A stretch of 64,000 nt of DNA from Secundilactobacillus folii (lineage in GTDB: Bacteria > Bacillota > Bacilli > Lactobacillales > Lactobacillaceae): contig NZ_WNJO01000006.1 of assembly GCF_009720675.1 (NCBI RefSeq), forward strand, positions 124,001-188,000. The letters are read 5' to 3'. The position numbers and the translations under genes are program-made. Below the pieces are notes generated by a model, which had not been told where the DNA came from, searched no databases, and was given only the letters and a program-made list of their open reading frames with translations. Shown one piece after another: positions 49,176 through 58,503 of this stretch (positions within the stretch are counted from its first letter, which is position 1; every line of letters starts with the position of its first letter).

Positions 49176-51812
49176 ATGACAAAACAAATCTATGCGTTTT
49201 CAGAAGGTAACATGTCAATGCGGGATCTGTTAGGCGGTAAAGGTGCCAACCTGGCCGAAATGACCAACTTGGGACTGCCTGTCCCCCATGGATTTACGTT
49301 AACAACCGATGCTTGTCACGACTATCAGCGGACTCAGTCGTTAAGTGAGGACCTCTTAGTCGAATTGGATCAGGCACTGGATAAATTAAGGACGCTCACC
49401 GGTAAGCAGTTTAATGGTGCAAAAGAGCCACTATTGGTGTCAGTTCGCTCTGGAGCTGCAATTTCGATGCCCGGGATGATGGATACGATCTTAAATATTG
49501 GCTTAAATGATCAAACTGTAGAGGCTTTAGCTTCATTGACGCATAACGTTCGCTTTGCTTACGACAGTTATCGACGTTTGCTCTCCATGTTTGGCAACGT
49601 GGTTTACGGCATTGGTGAAGAGACCTTCGATCAAGTACTGACCGATGTGAAGCAGGCTAATGGTTACGCAAGTGACCTTGAGCTGACGGCTGAAGACCTT
49701 AAGCAGATCGTGGGTCAGTTCAAGCAGCTGTACCAACAAGCTGGTAAAGGGGAATTTCCACAGTCACCGAAGGCTCAGCTACTGGCTGCAATCAACGCCG
49801 TCTTTGAGTCGTGGAATAACCACCGAGCACAGGTTTACCGTCAGCAAAATCACATTCCAGAGAGCTTAGGGACGGCTGTCAACGTCCAGGAAATGGTCTT
49901 TGGTAATGCTGGTGATCAGTCGGGCACTGGCGTTGCATTTACCCGTAATCCGGCAACCGGAGAGCGGCAGGTCTTTGGGGAATACCTGCTGAATGCTCAG
50001 GGGGAAGACGTGGTCGCTGGAATTCGAACGCCGCAGTCCATTGAGGTGCTTAAAAAAGAGATGCCAGCAATCTACGATCAGTTAATGGACATCGCCGAAA
50101 AATTGGAGACCCATTACCGTGATATGCAAGACTTGGAGTTTACCATTGAAAACGGCAAGCTATACTTGCTGCAGGCTCGGGATGGAAAACGAACCCCATA
50201 TGCCGCGGTCAAGATTGCCGTGGATCAGGTGGGCGAAGAACTGATTACCAAGGAACAAGCCCTGCAAAGAGTCCGGCCTGAATCGGTTTCAGCCATGCTT
50301 CATCCGGAGTTTGACGCGAATGATTTGACCCAGAAGACGCCGTTGACAACTGGCTTGCCAGCATCACCTGGTGCCGCTACCGGTCGCGCCTACTTTACAG
50401 CGGAAGATGCCAAGCGCGCTGCGGACGGTGGAGAAAAAGTGATCCTGATTCGGCAGGATACATCGCCCGAAGATATTGACGGGATGATCGTCAGTCAAGC
50501 CATTGTGACCTCCCGGGGCGGAATGACATCTCACGCGGCAGTTGTGGCCCGTGGTATGGGAGCTACGGGGGTCGTTGGTGCCCATGAGATCAACGTGGAC
50601 TACGCGGCCAAAGTCGCCCACGTCAACGACAGCGAGATTCACGAGGGGGATTGGGTCTCGGTTGACGGCACCACGGGTAACTTGTATTTAGGGCAGATCA
50701 ACACGACCGCGGCGGGCGTTAAAGGTGAATTATCGACCTTGCTGGACTGGGCCAAAGACGTTGCGCACATGGGCGTTTACACCAATGCTGATACGCCGCA
50801 GGACTTCCAAAAAGCGCTGGACTTCGGTGCTGACGGGATTGGTTTGACCCGAACCGAGCACATGTTCTTCAAACCGGAACGCCTGTTGCAGATGCGACGC
50901 CTGATTCTAGCAACTGACGCCGCGGGCAGGGCTGACCCATTGAATCAGTTGTTGCAAATGCAGCAGGAGGATTTCTATCAACTTTACAAGTTAGCGGGGG
51001 ACAAAGAGGTCACGATTCGACTGCTGGACCCACCGTTACACGAATTTTTACCACATGACGAAGCTGAGATTCAAGCCGTTTCAAAACAGATCCACATGTC
51101 ACCTGAACAGTTGCGGGCTCGAACGAACAGTTTGAAGGAACTGAACCCAATGCTGGGACACCGGGGAGACCGACTTGCCGTGACCTTCCCTGATATTTAC
51201 CAGATGCAGGTCAGAGCCATTATGAGTGCGGTGATTCGACTTTACGATGAAGGCTTAGAAGTGCACCCGCACATCATGATCCCACTGACGGATTCAAAGG
51301 CTGAAATGGCCTGGGTTCGTGACCTAGTTAGTGACCAGATCAAGGAAATGGTCGATAACAGCGGCGTTCGGGTTGATTATACGGTTGGTACCATGATGGA
51401 GATGCCACGAGCCTGCGTCACGGCCGATCAAGTGGCGGAAGTTTCTGACTTCTTTAGCTTTGGTACGAACGACTTGACCCAGTTAACGTTTGGTTATTCC
51501 CGCGATGACGTTGGCTCCTTCATGCCAGTGTACATCAAGAAGGGGATCCTGCCAGCTGACCCATTTCAAACCATTGATACGGAGGGTGTCGGTGCGTTAA
51601 TGAAGATTGCCATCGACAAGGGACGTCAGACCAATCCGCAGTTACCAATCGGTGTCTGCGGTGAGGTCGGCGGTGATCCGGCTTCAATTGAATTCTTTGA
51701 ACAAATCGGGATCACCTACGTTTCGTGCTCACCGTACCGGGTGCCAGTTGCACGATTGGCTGCAGCCCAGGCAACACTAGCACAACGGCAAGTGGCTAAG
51801 CAGGTGTCGTGA
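49176..51812 (+). CDS. ppdK: Pyruvate, phosphate dikinase
   Basis: 878 residues, full length. ATP-grasp domain first (GGKGANLAEMTNLGLPVPHGFTLTTDAC; SVRSGAAISMPGMMDTILN), then the swivelling His domain with GGMTSHAAVVARGMG (the phosphorylated His) near residue 455, and the PEP/pyruvate barrel with LDPPLHEFLPH, GTNDLTQLTFGYSRDD and GVCGEVGGDP with the catalytic Cys. It interconverts pyruvate, ATP and phosphate with PEP, AMP and pyrophosphate, for gluconeogenesis. The CcpN-like gene nearby suggests repression in the presence of sugar. Weak ribosome site (AAAGAG). Confidence 0.97.
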   Translation: MTKQIYAFSEGNMSMRDLLGGKGANLAEMTNLGLPVPHGFTLTTDACHDYQRTQSLSEDLLVELDQALDKLRTLTGKQFNGAKEPLLVSVRSGAAISMPGMMDTILNIGLNDQTVEALASLTHNVRFAYDSYRRLLSMFGNVVYGIGEETFDQVLTDVKQANGYASDLELTAEDLKQIVGQFKQLYQQAGKGEFPQSPKAQLLAAINAVFESWNNHRAQVYRQQNHIPESLGTAVNVQEMVFGNAGDQSGTGVAFTRNPATGERQVFGEYLLNAQGEDVVAGIRTPQSIEVLKKEMPAIYDQLMDIAEKLETHYRDMQDLEFTIENGKLYLLQARDGKRTPYAAVKIAVDQVGEELITKEQALQRVRPESVSAMLHPEFDANDLTQKTPLTTGLPASPGAATGRAYFTAEDAKRAADGGEKVILIRQDTSPEDIDGMIVSQAIVTSRGGMTSHAAVVARGMGATGVVGAHEINVDYAAKVAHVNDSEIHEGDWVSVDGTTGNLYLGQINTTAAGVKGELSTLLDWAKDVAHMGVYTNADTPQDFQKALDFGADGIGLTRTEHMFFKPERLLQMRRLILATDAAGRADPLNQLLQMQQEDFYQLYKLAGDKEVTIRLLDPPLHEFLPHDEAEIQAVSKQIHMSPEQLRARTNSLKELNPMLGHRGDRLAVTFPDIYQMQVRAIMSAVIRLYDEGLEVHPHIMIPLTDSKAEMAWVRDLVSDQIKEMVDNSGVRVDYTVGTMMEMPRACVTADQVAEVSDFFSFGTNDLTQLTFGYSRDDVGSFMPVYIKKGILPADPFQTIDTEGVGALMKIAIDKGRQTNPQLPIGVCGEVGGDPASIEFFEQIGITYVSCSPYRVPVARLAAAQATLAQRQVAKQVS

Positions 51813-51877
51813 TGATTACCGGGTGGAATTCCCGGCTGCTATTATTCAGAAACTGCATTTTACATCACACACCTAGT

Positions 51878-51891
51878 TGTAAACGCTAACA
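51878..51891 (+). promoter_or_regulatory. cre site upstream of the sugar permease gene
   Basis: TGTAAACGCTAACA is an almost ideal CcpA box. It lies 35 bp before the start of the permease gene. Confidence 0.8.
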
Positions 51892-51926
51892 AAATGATTT
51901 AACTTCAAAAAGGGAGTCCGTTTAAC

Positions 51927-53879
51927 ATGACAGAAAATAGTACGGTCAACACTCAAGAAAGTCGGGGGCGTATTTTGACATCGCGGCTGTCATACGCGTT
52001 CGGGGCGTTTGGCCACGATATGTTCTACGCGACATTATCGACTTACTTCATTATGTTCGTGACGTCGCATTTATTTGATAAATCCAGTGGTGGTACGAAC
52101 GCCACAATGGTTAGTTATATCACCGGAATCATCTTTGTCTTGCGGTTTGTCGAGCTAGTCATTGATCCGTTTATCGGCAACACGATTGATAATACCAACA
52201 CCCGCTGGGGGCACTTTAAGCCCTGGATCGTTGCCGGCGGCCTGATCAGTGCGGTGACCATCTCGATTCTTTTCACTAATATGGGTGGTCTGAACACCTC
52301 CAGCCCGTATCTGTATCTGGTGATTTTTGCCGTCCTTTACATCACGATGGATATTTTCTATTCCTTCAAGGATGTGGGGTTCTGGTCGATGATTCCCGCA
52401 ATCTCGTTTGATTCACGAGAACGTGAGAAGACGGCGACCTTTGCCCGGGTCGGTTCAAACATTGGGGCCAACATTGTGGGGATCATGGTGATGCCAATTG
52501 TTTTGGCCTTTTCGCAAGTCTCCAATAATGGTCAGGGGGATAATCGAGGCTGGTTTGCTTTCGCCCTCGTGGTGGCGTTAGTATCCTTCATTTCGGCCTG
52601 TGTCGTGGCCCTTGGGACTAAGGAAAAGCACTCTGAACTGCGGAAGAATAAGGAAAAGACAACGTTCCGCGGCGTTTTAAAGGTCTTGACGCGAAACGAC
52701 CAATTAATGTGGCTGTCATTGACCTACGCACTGTACACCGCTGGCATGCAGATTACGAATGCGCTAGAACTCTACTACTTCACTTATATTTTAGGGGACG
52801 CTTCAAAATTCACGATCCTCTCATCCATTAACGCCATTATTGGGATCTTCGCCGTGCTGGCCTTTCCGCCAATGGCCAAGAAGTTCAATCGTCGCAACGT
52901 CTTCTTCATTTCGATTGCGTTAATGATCATTGCCTTGATTCTCTTCCTCTTTGCTGGTGATTCACTGGCGCTGGTTTTACTGGCTGCAGCTCTGTTTTAC
53001 ATTCCGCAACCGCTGATCTTCCTGGTTGTGCTGATGATCATTACCGATTCAGTGGAATATGGTCAGTTGAAATTTGGTCACCGGGACGAATCATTGACCC
53101 TGTCCGTTCGACCGTTGCTGGATAAAATGGGTGGGGCGATTTCTAACGGAGTCGTTGGGTTAACCGCTGTTTGGGCCGGCATGACTGCTGGTGCGTCAGC
53201 TTCGACCATTACCACTCATGGCCACATGGTATTTCGACTCATGATGTTTGGTTTCCCAGCCGTGTTGATCTTATTAGGAACCTTCATTTTCTTCCGGAAG
53301 GTAACGCTGGATGAAAAGGAACATGCTCAAATCGTGGCCGAACTCGAAAAGACCTGGGGTAAGACGATTGGTGAAGATGTTGATTATATCGATGCCAACG
53401 GAACGGTCAACTACAATTACGAAGCACCGATCGATGGAGAAATCGTGGCCTTGGATTCTGTATCGGATGAAAACTTTGCTACTGGTAAGATGGGCTCTGG
53501 ATTCGCCATTAAACCAACAGACGGCAAGATTTACGCGCCGTTTGATGGTACAGTAAAGGTAACCTTCCCAACGCGACACGCCATTGGGCTGGTATCCGAC
53601 CAGGGTGTCGGGACGCTGATCCACATCGGCATCGGCACGGTTAACATGCGTGGAACGGGCTTTGTTCAGTACGTTGAGCAGGGTCAGCAAGTTAAGAAGG
53701 GTGAGCTGCTAATTGAGTTCTGGTCGCCGGCCATCAAAAAGGCGGGGTATGATGATACCGTCATGGTTGTGATGACCGATCATGCTTCGGGCGTTGACTT
53801 GAAAGTCAAGCAGGGCACCGTTAAACACGGTGAGCTGGTCATGACCTATCAGCCAACTGTGCAAACAAGTAACGAGTAA
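51927..53879 (+). CDS. GPH-family sugar:cation symporter with C-terminal EIIA domain (LacS/RafP-like)
   Basis: 650 residues. Twelve membrane segments to about residue 465 with the GPH marks VIDPFIGNTIDNTNTRWGHFKPWI and FALVVALVSFISACVVALGTKEKH. The rest is a glucose-type EIIA domain: VNYNYEAPIDGEIVALDSV, then the phosphorylatable His in GTLIHIGIGTVNM. Such permeases take up lactose, melibiose or raffinose and are tuned by HPr phosphorylation of the EIIA tail. The alpha-galactosidase gene follows after 80 bp, which makes melibiose or raffinose the most likely substrates. Confidence 0.93.
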   Translation: MTENSTVNTQESRGRILTSRLSYAFGAFGHDMFYATLSTYFIMFVTSHLFDKSSGGTNATMVSYITGIIFVLRFVELVIDPFIGNTIDNTNTRWGHFKPWIVAGGLISAVTISILFTNMGGLNTSSPYLYLVIFAVLYITMDIFYSFKDVGFWSMIPAISFDSREREKTATFARVGSNIGANIVGIMVMPIVLAFSQVSNNGQGDNRGWFAFALVVALVSFISACVVALGTKEKHSELRKNKEKTTFRGVLKVLTRNDQLMWLSLTYALYTAGMQITNALELYYFTYILGDASKFTILSSINAIIGIFAVLAFPPMAKKFNRRNVFFISIALMIIALILFLFAGDSLALVLLAAALFYIPQPLIFLVVLMIITDSVEYGQLKFGHRDESLTLSVRPLLDKMGGAISNGVVGLTAVWAGMTAGASASTITTHGHMVFRLMMFGFPAVLILLGTFIFFRKVTLDEKEHAQIVAELEKTWGKTIGEDVDYIDANGTVNYNYEAPIDGEIVALDSVSDENFATGKMGSGFAIKPTDGKIYAPFDGTVKVTFPTRHAIGLVSDQGVGTLIHIGIGTVNMRGTGFVQYVEQGQQVKKGELLIEFWSPAIKKAGYDDTVMVVMTDHASGVDLKVKQGTVKHGELVMTYQPTVQTSNE

Positions 53880-53959
53880 CGTCATTTAAAAATTCATAGT
53901 CGATAGCCTTGCGTTGCAAACCGCAGGGCTATTGCTACATCATTAGAGGAGGAACCACC

Positions 53960-56185
53960 TTGCCAATTCACGTTGACGAAACACATCACACGTTTCATTT
54001 GCAGACGGATCACACGAGTTATATCTTTCAAGAACTTGCCCATGGTGTTTTAGGACAAGTTTATTATGGGAGAAAAATTCACGTTGAGCCCAGTTACGAT
54101 AACTTGCTGACGCGCGAATTGAAAAATTCAACGCCGGCTTACTCGTTGGCTGAGCCCGATTTTCAGCTTGATGCGATCAAACAGGAATACGCAGCCACTG
54201 GCACCGGCGATTTTAGGCGGCCAGCGTATCAGGTGACGCAGGCTAATGGCAGCCGGATCACTGACCTGCAGTACGACCATTATGAAGTATTACAGGGAAA
54301 ACAGCGACTTAAAGGTCTTCCAAGTACGTTTGAGGATGCCAGTGATGACGTGGAAACGTTGATCGTTCACTTGACGGACGCGTTGATTCAGCTTGATTTG
54401 GAACTCAGTTACACGGTTTTCCCGCACCAGGACGTGATCGTTCGCAGCGCCAACTTCAAAAATCACGGGGTCAAAGCCGTGACGTTAGATTCAGCACTTA
54501 GCGCCCAGCTTGACTTGCCAGATAGCCGCTATGAGATGATCCAGTTTTCTGGTACGTGGGCACGGGAACGGCATTTAGTCAGAACGCCGCTGCGGTCGGG
54601 CATTCAGTCGATTGATTCGATTCGCGGGACTTCGAGTCCACAGCAGAATCCCTTCATGATGCTGGCGCGGCCGGAAACGACTGAAGACACCGGCGATGTA
54701 TTTGGCTTCAATTTGATTTATTCGGGTAATTTTTTGGACCAGGTTGAAGTTGACCAGTGGGCTACTAGCCGCGTCTTAGTGGGTATTAATCCCAGCGAGT
54801 TTAGTTGGTGCCTGGCACCGGACGACGAATTTCAAACGCCAGAAGCAGTCCTGAGCTACACCGCCAGTGGCATGAATCAGCTTAGCCAGCAACTGGCAGA
54901 CTTCTACAGCAAGCATTTGGTAGCGGCAAAATACCGTCGAATGGAACGCCCAATTTTAGTCAATAATTGGGAAGCGACCTACTTTGACTTCAACGCTGAA
55001 AAATTACTTAAGATCGCTCGCAAGGCTAAGGACCTTGGCATCGAAATGTTCGTCCTGGACGACGGCTGGTTTGGTCATCGTGATGACGATCACACTTCGC
55101 TTGGTGACTGGTTTGTGGACCCTAAGAAATTACCTGATGGTATCGGTGCTTTTGCGGATCAGGTGCACGGGTTAGGGTTACAATTTGGACTGTGGTTTGA
55201 GCCGGAAATGATTTCCGTTGACTCGCAGCTTTATCAAGCACATCCAGATTGGCTGATCCACGTGCCAAAGCGGCGGGCGACACCCGGCCGAAATCAGTTT
55301 GTGCTTGATTTTAGCCGGCCTGAAGTCGTTGATTACATTGCTAAATTAATGGGTAAAGTAATTGATGACACTAAACTAGACTACATTAAATGGGATATGA
55401 ATCGTTACATCACGGAAGCGTATAGTGAAGGCTTGCCTGCAAATCGGCAGTTAGAGATGCCACACCGCTATATCTTAGGCGTTTACCAACTTTACGAGCG
55501 GTTGACAAAGGCCTACCCAGACGTTTTGTTTGAATCCTGTGCGTCAGGTGGCGGTCGTTTCGACCTTGGCATGATGTACTACGCACCACAAGCCTGGGCC
55601 AGCGATGACACTGATGCCGTCGAGCGGATGAAGATTCAGTATGGCACCAGTTATGGCTATCCGCAGTCAATGATGGGGGCCCACGTTTCGGCGGTGCCAA
55701 ACGAGCAGACCGGCCGTATGACATCGCTTGAAACGCGTGCTAACGTTGCTTTTTATGGCGCCTTTGGCTATGAGCTGGATATTTCAAAACTGTCAGGTGA
55801 AGAAGCGGATGAAATCCGTGCGCAAGTTGAATTCTACAAACGTTACCGGTCGCTTTACCAGTTCGGTAAGCTTTATCGCCTTACCAGCCCATTTGAAGAT
55901 GACGGCAACGTGATGAGCTGGATGGTCGTCGATGACGATCAGAGGCATGCGATCGCCACCCGTTATCAGCTTTTAAGCCGGCCAAATGCACCCTATCTCA
56001 GGATGTTCTTTAAGGGTTTGGATCCTGATCAGCGGTACCGTGTTAACAACAGTTCTAAAACCTATTACGGTGACGAATTAATGAATGCCGGACTATTTGT
56101 GAATAAGATTTTTGATGAGACAGCTACAGAAAAGTCACTAGCAGACTTTTATTCACAACGTTTTATGATTGACATAGTTGACTGA
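53960..56185 (+). CDS. Alpha-galactosidase, GH36
   Basis: About 741 residues. TTG 53960 is the start, 7 bases after GAGGAGG; an upstream ATG at 53909 has no ribosome site. The N-terminal beta domain spans about 330 residues. The barrel follows: FVLDDGWFGHRDDDHTSLGDW, YIKWDMNR with the nucleophile Asp, and ESCASGGGRFDLGMMYYAPQAWASDDTDA with the acid/base Asp. It cleaves alpha-1,6-galactose from melibiose, raffinose and stachyose in the cytoplasm. With the permease it forms a cre-controlled alpha-galactoside operon. Confidence 0.96.
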   Translation: MPIHVDETHHTFHLQTDHTSYIFQELAHGVLGQVYYGRKIHVEPSYDNLLTRELKNSTPAYSLAEPDFQLDAIKQEYAATGTGDFRRPAYQVTQANGSRITDLQYDHYEVLQGKQRLKGLPSTFEDASDDVETLIVHLTDALIQLDLELSYTVFPHQDVIVRSANFKNHGVKAVTLDSALSAQLDLPDSRYEMIQFSGTWARERHLVRTPLRSGIQSIDSIRGTSSPQQNPFMMLARPETTEDTGDVFGFNLIYSGNFLDQVEVDQWATSRVLVGINPSEFSWCLAPDDEFQTPEAVLSYTASGMNQLSQQLADFYSKHLVAAKYRRMERPILVNNWEATYFDFNAEKLLKIARKAKDLGIEMFVLDDGWFGHRDDDHTSLGDWFVDPKKLPDGIGAFADQVHGLGLQFGLWFEPEMISVDSQLYQAHPDWLIHVPKRRATPGRNQFVLDFSRPEVVDYIAKLMGKVIDDTKLDYIKWDMNRYITEAYSEGLPANRQLEMPHRYILGVYQLYERLTKAYPDVLFESCASGGGRFDLGMMYYAPQAWASDDTDAVERMKIQYGTSYGYPQSMMGAHVSAVPNEQTGRMTSLETRANVAFYGAFGYELDISKLSGEEADEIRAQVEFYKRYRSLYQFGKLYRLTSPFEDDGNVMSWMVVDDDQRHAIATRYQLLSRPNAPYLRMFFKGLDPDQRYRVNNSSKTYYGDELMNAGLFVNKIFDETATEKSLADFYSQRFMIDIVD

Positions 56186-56219
56186 TTGAACTTATTTGGT
56201 GATCCAACCCAAATTTTTG

Positions 56220-56262
56220 AACCCGTTATCGCAGAAATATAAGTTAGCGATAGCGGGTTTTC
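56220..56262 (+). terminator. Intrinsic terminator of the alpha-galactoside operon
   Basis: AACCCGTTATCGC pairs with GCGATAGCGGGTT, followed by TT and a T-rich end. Confidence 0.85.
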
Positions 56263-56379
56263 ATGATATTTAGAGCTCATATTAAAATTAGTAAAAAAAC
56301 AAACGTAATTTGTCGATTCGACAGCGTGTAACGCATTACTTAAAGTAAGGGTTCTCTGTAATAATTCGATGGATTGCCC

Positions 56380-56408
56380 TTGAAAAGTGCTTGTTAATCG
56401 CATATAAT
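56380..56408 (+). promoter_or_regulatory. Promoter of the glycosyltransferase-adhesin locus
   Basis: TTGAAA (56380-56385), a 17-bp spacer and TATAAT (56403-56408). Transcription from here gives a leader of about 480 nt before the first glycosyltransferase gene. Confidence 0.7.
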
Positions 56409-56645
56409 CACATACAAGAGCAGTATCTCTGGGATGATATCAGCGGGATATTGTTGAATTAGGGATAGGTTATTTTATGATAATTGCACCTGCCATTTAT
56501 GTCGAGTGTTATAAATTGGAGCTTTAGTAGTGGGGTATACGTACTGAATTATCCGTTTAGGAACGGTTTTAAGTTTCACTTGAGGTAGTCTCGTTATAAT
56601 CATGTAAAATGTGAGTTATCAGTCTTTTGGAGGAGATTGATACTG

Positions 56646-56684
56646 ATGTTTATTTTGGATACTACCCACCTTTATGACTTATAA
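56646..56684 (+). CDS. Leader ORF of 12 codons
   Basis: GGAGGAG lies 10 bases ahead of ATG 56646; the peptide is MFILDTTHLYDL. Too short for a known family; possibly translated as part of a control mechanism. Confidence 0.35.
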   Translation: MFILDTTHLYDL

Positions 56685-56735
56685 ATTAAAAAGCGGACAG
56701 TTCAATCATACTGTATGCTTAAGGGGGAAAGCACT

Positions 56736-56816
56736 ATGATTACTTATAATAACTTTAATATTCATGTTATTCTTCGTGAGATGACTCACGAACTTAAACT
56801 TCATCGTTGCACCTGA
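56736..56816 (+). CDS. Leader ORF of 26 codons
   Basis: AAGGGGGAAA lies 6 bases ahead of ATG 56736. The peptide begins MITYNNFNIHVILREM and ends THELKLHRCT; it is rich in Asn and His. Codons 13-19 form the perfect TTCGTGAG/CTCACGAA hairpin, so a ribosome on the ORF would open it. Its stop is 83 bases before gtfA. Confidence 0.4.
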   Translation: MITYNNFNIHVILREMTHELKLHRCT

Positions 56817-56898
56817 AACCCAATTGGACGTGGTTGATATCAGTAGTAACGACTGTTGGTTTTAAGTTTGTGGTTTTGCTGCCATTTGGAGGGATAAC

Positions 56899-58503
56899 AT
56901 GATTTTTTTTATCAACGCAACGATGCAAAAACAAAAGTCCGGTATTGAGCACGCCGAACTAAAACGATTTGAACTCTTTAATGCTCACCATGTCGACTCA
57001 CGGTTCCTGATTCGAGACTGGGATCCGGCACTGCATGATAATACGAAATTAGCTGGAATTCCTGACGAAAACCTAATCGGCATGTTTGATTATTTTCAGC
57101 AGGCAACTCACGTTAAGCCAAAGAGGATCACTATTGACGATTTAGATTTTGGCGTTTTAAACATCCATGCTGATCCGGACCTGCCTAATAATCGGTCATT
57201 GGTGAAGACCGCGCAGGGGCAACTGGTCGCCCGTGTAAATTATCGTGAAGACCATGAAACCGTTCGTTCAGTGGAATTATTTGACGGTTTTAACAATCTA
57301 TACCGGGTGGATAATTACGATACCCGGGGATTTATCAGTTTGTCGCAAATGTATACGCCAGATAATAAGGTTGGGACCGAAGTTTGGCAGACGCCAACCG
57401 GTCACGTTGTTTTGGAAACGTTCAATCGTGCAGATGCTCAGGGTAAAGTTCAAAAGAGCGGGTGGCGGTTGACCGATGCTGACGGCACCATTCGCGTGTT
57501 CGATACGATTGAAGAATTGACAGCGCACTTCTTTAACTTAATGAATGAGAAGTTTTGGAGTGTTAAGCAACCAAATATTTTCATTCTTGACCGTTCTCAC
57601 TTAGGTGACTGGGGCTTACTACAACTGAAGAAGCCGGCATACACCGTTATGCATTTGCACAACTCGCACGCTGGTGACGCCCAGGAACCGATGCATTCGA
57701 TATTGAATAATAATTATGAATTTGCAATGAACGCCTTGGATAGTTATGATGCGGTGGTTTCTGCCACCCATAAACAGACCCACGACGTCGAAGCCCGGTT
57801 CCATCCGATTGCCAAGTTATTCACCATTCCTGTCGGGGTGGTTTCTCAAGAACTGCTAGACGGCCCGCGGGTACCCGTGAAGGATCGCCAGTATGGTAAG
57901 GTGGTCGCCTTCGCACGAATTGCTTGGGAAAAGCATTTGGACGACTTGGTCAGAGCTGTTGGGATCGTGCATAAGGAAGTGCCTGAAGTCAGCTTGGACC
58001 TTTACGGTTACGCCGATGCTTCCGACAACTACCGTGCACGACGGGCGGTTGAAAAAGCAATCAAAGAATATGATCTGGACGGCGTGGTGACCATGAAGGG
58101 GTACACTACCGAAATTGATAAAGTTGAAAACCAAGCGATGATGTTTGGCTTGACTTCACGAATGGAAGGCTTTAACTTAGCCGTTTTGGAAGCCATCTCA
58201 CACGGTCTGATCTCGTTTAGTTACGATGTCAACTACGGACCAAACGAAATCGTCGAAGACGGCGTTAACGGCAACGTGGTGCCATTTAACGATTACAAAG
58301 CGATGGCTGCCGCAATGCTAAAAGTGCTGAAGGATCCGAAATTAGCTCAGAAATACTCAACGGGGGCTTACGATTCTTCGGAGCGTTACTCACCAGCAAA
58401 CGTCTGGAATGCTTGGCAAAGCCTGATCGATGACGCCAACCAGATCTGGCCAACTAAGTTAGCAGCGGCCCACATGTCAGCGCAGGAAGGGGTAAAGCAA
58501 TGA
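56899..58503 (+). CDS. gtfA: GT4 glycosyltransferase, GtfA/TagE-like
   Basis: 534 residues. The N-terminal half is the lineage-specific domain of the TagE/GtfA group (FINATMQKQKSGIEHAELKRFELF at the start). The GT-B C-terminal half has VVAFARIAWEKHLDDLVRAV and the donor-binding motif EGFNLAVLEAISHGLISFSYDVNYGPNEIVEDGVNG. In Lactobacillus plantarum a pair of this kind (GtfA and GtfB, first named TagE5 and TagE6) adds N-acetylhexosamine to secreted proteins; related enzymes glucosylate teichoic acid. Its partner and a giant Ser/Ala-rich surface protein follow, so protein glycosylation is the better guess. GGAGGGA lies 6-7 bases upstream. Confidence 0.8.
   Translation: MIFFINATMQKQKSGIEHAELKRFELFNAHHVDSRFLIRDWDPALHDNTKLAGIPDENLIGMFDYFQQATHVKPKRITIDDLDFGVLNIHADPDLPNNRSLVKTAQGQLVARVNYREDHETVRSVELFDGFNNLYRVDNYDTRGFISLSQMYTPDNKVGTEVWQTPTGHVVLETFNRADAQGKVQKSGWRLTDADGTIRVFDTIEELTAHFFNLMNEKFWSVKQPNIFILDRSHLGDWGLLQLKKPAYTVMHLHNSHAGDAQEPMHSILNNNYEFAMNALDSYDAVVSATHKQTHDVEARFHPIAKLFTIPVGVVSQELLDGPRVPVKDRQYGKVVAFARIAWEKHLDDLVRAVGIVHKEVPEVSLDLYGYADASDNYRARRAVEKAIKEYDLDGVVTMKGYTTEIDKVENQAMMFGLTSRMEGFNLAVLEAISHGLISFSYDVNYGPNEIVEDGVNGNVVPFNDYKAMAAAMLKVLKDPKLAQKYSTGAYDSSERYSPANVWNAWQSLIDDANQIWPTKLAAAHMSAQEGVKQ

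Larger units (their letters stand above)
56415..56898 (+). promoter_or_regulatory. Long leader of gtfA with two short ORFs
   Basis: About 480 nt between the promoter and ATG 56899. It holds two short ORFs, each with a good ribosome site, a TTAAGTTTCA element at 56569-56578 next to a second TATAAT (56595-56600), and a perfect hairpin TTCGTGAG/CTCACGAA (56773-56792, loop ATGA) inside the second ORF. A leader this long and ordered suggests regulation at the RNA level. It matches no riboswitch that I know. Confidence 0.45.
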
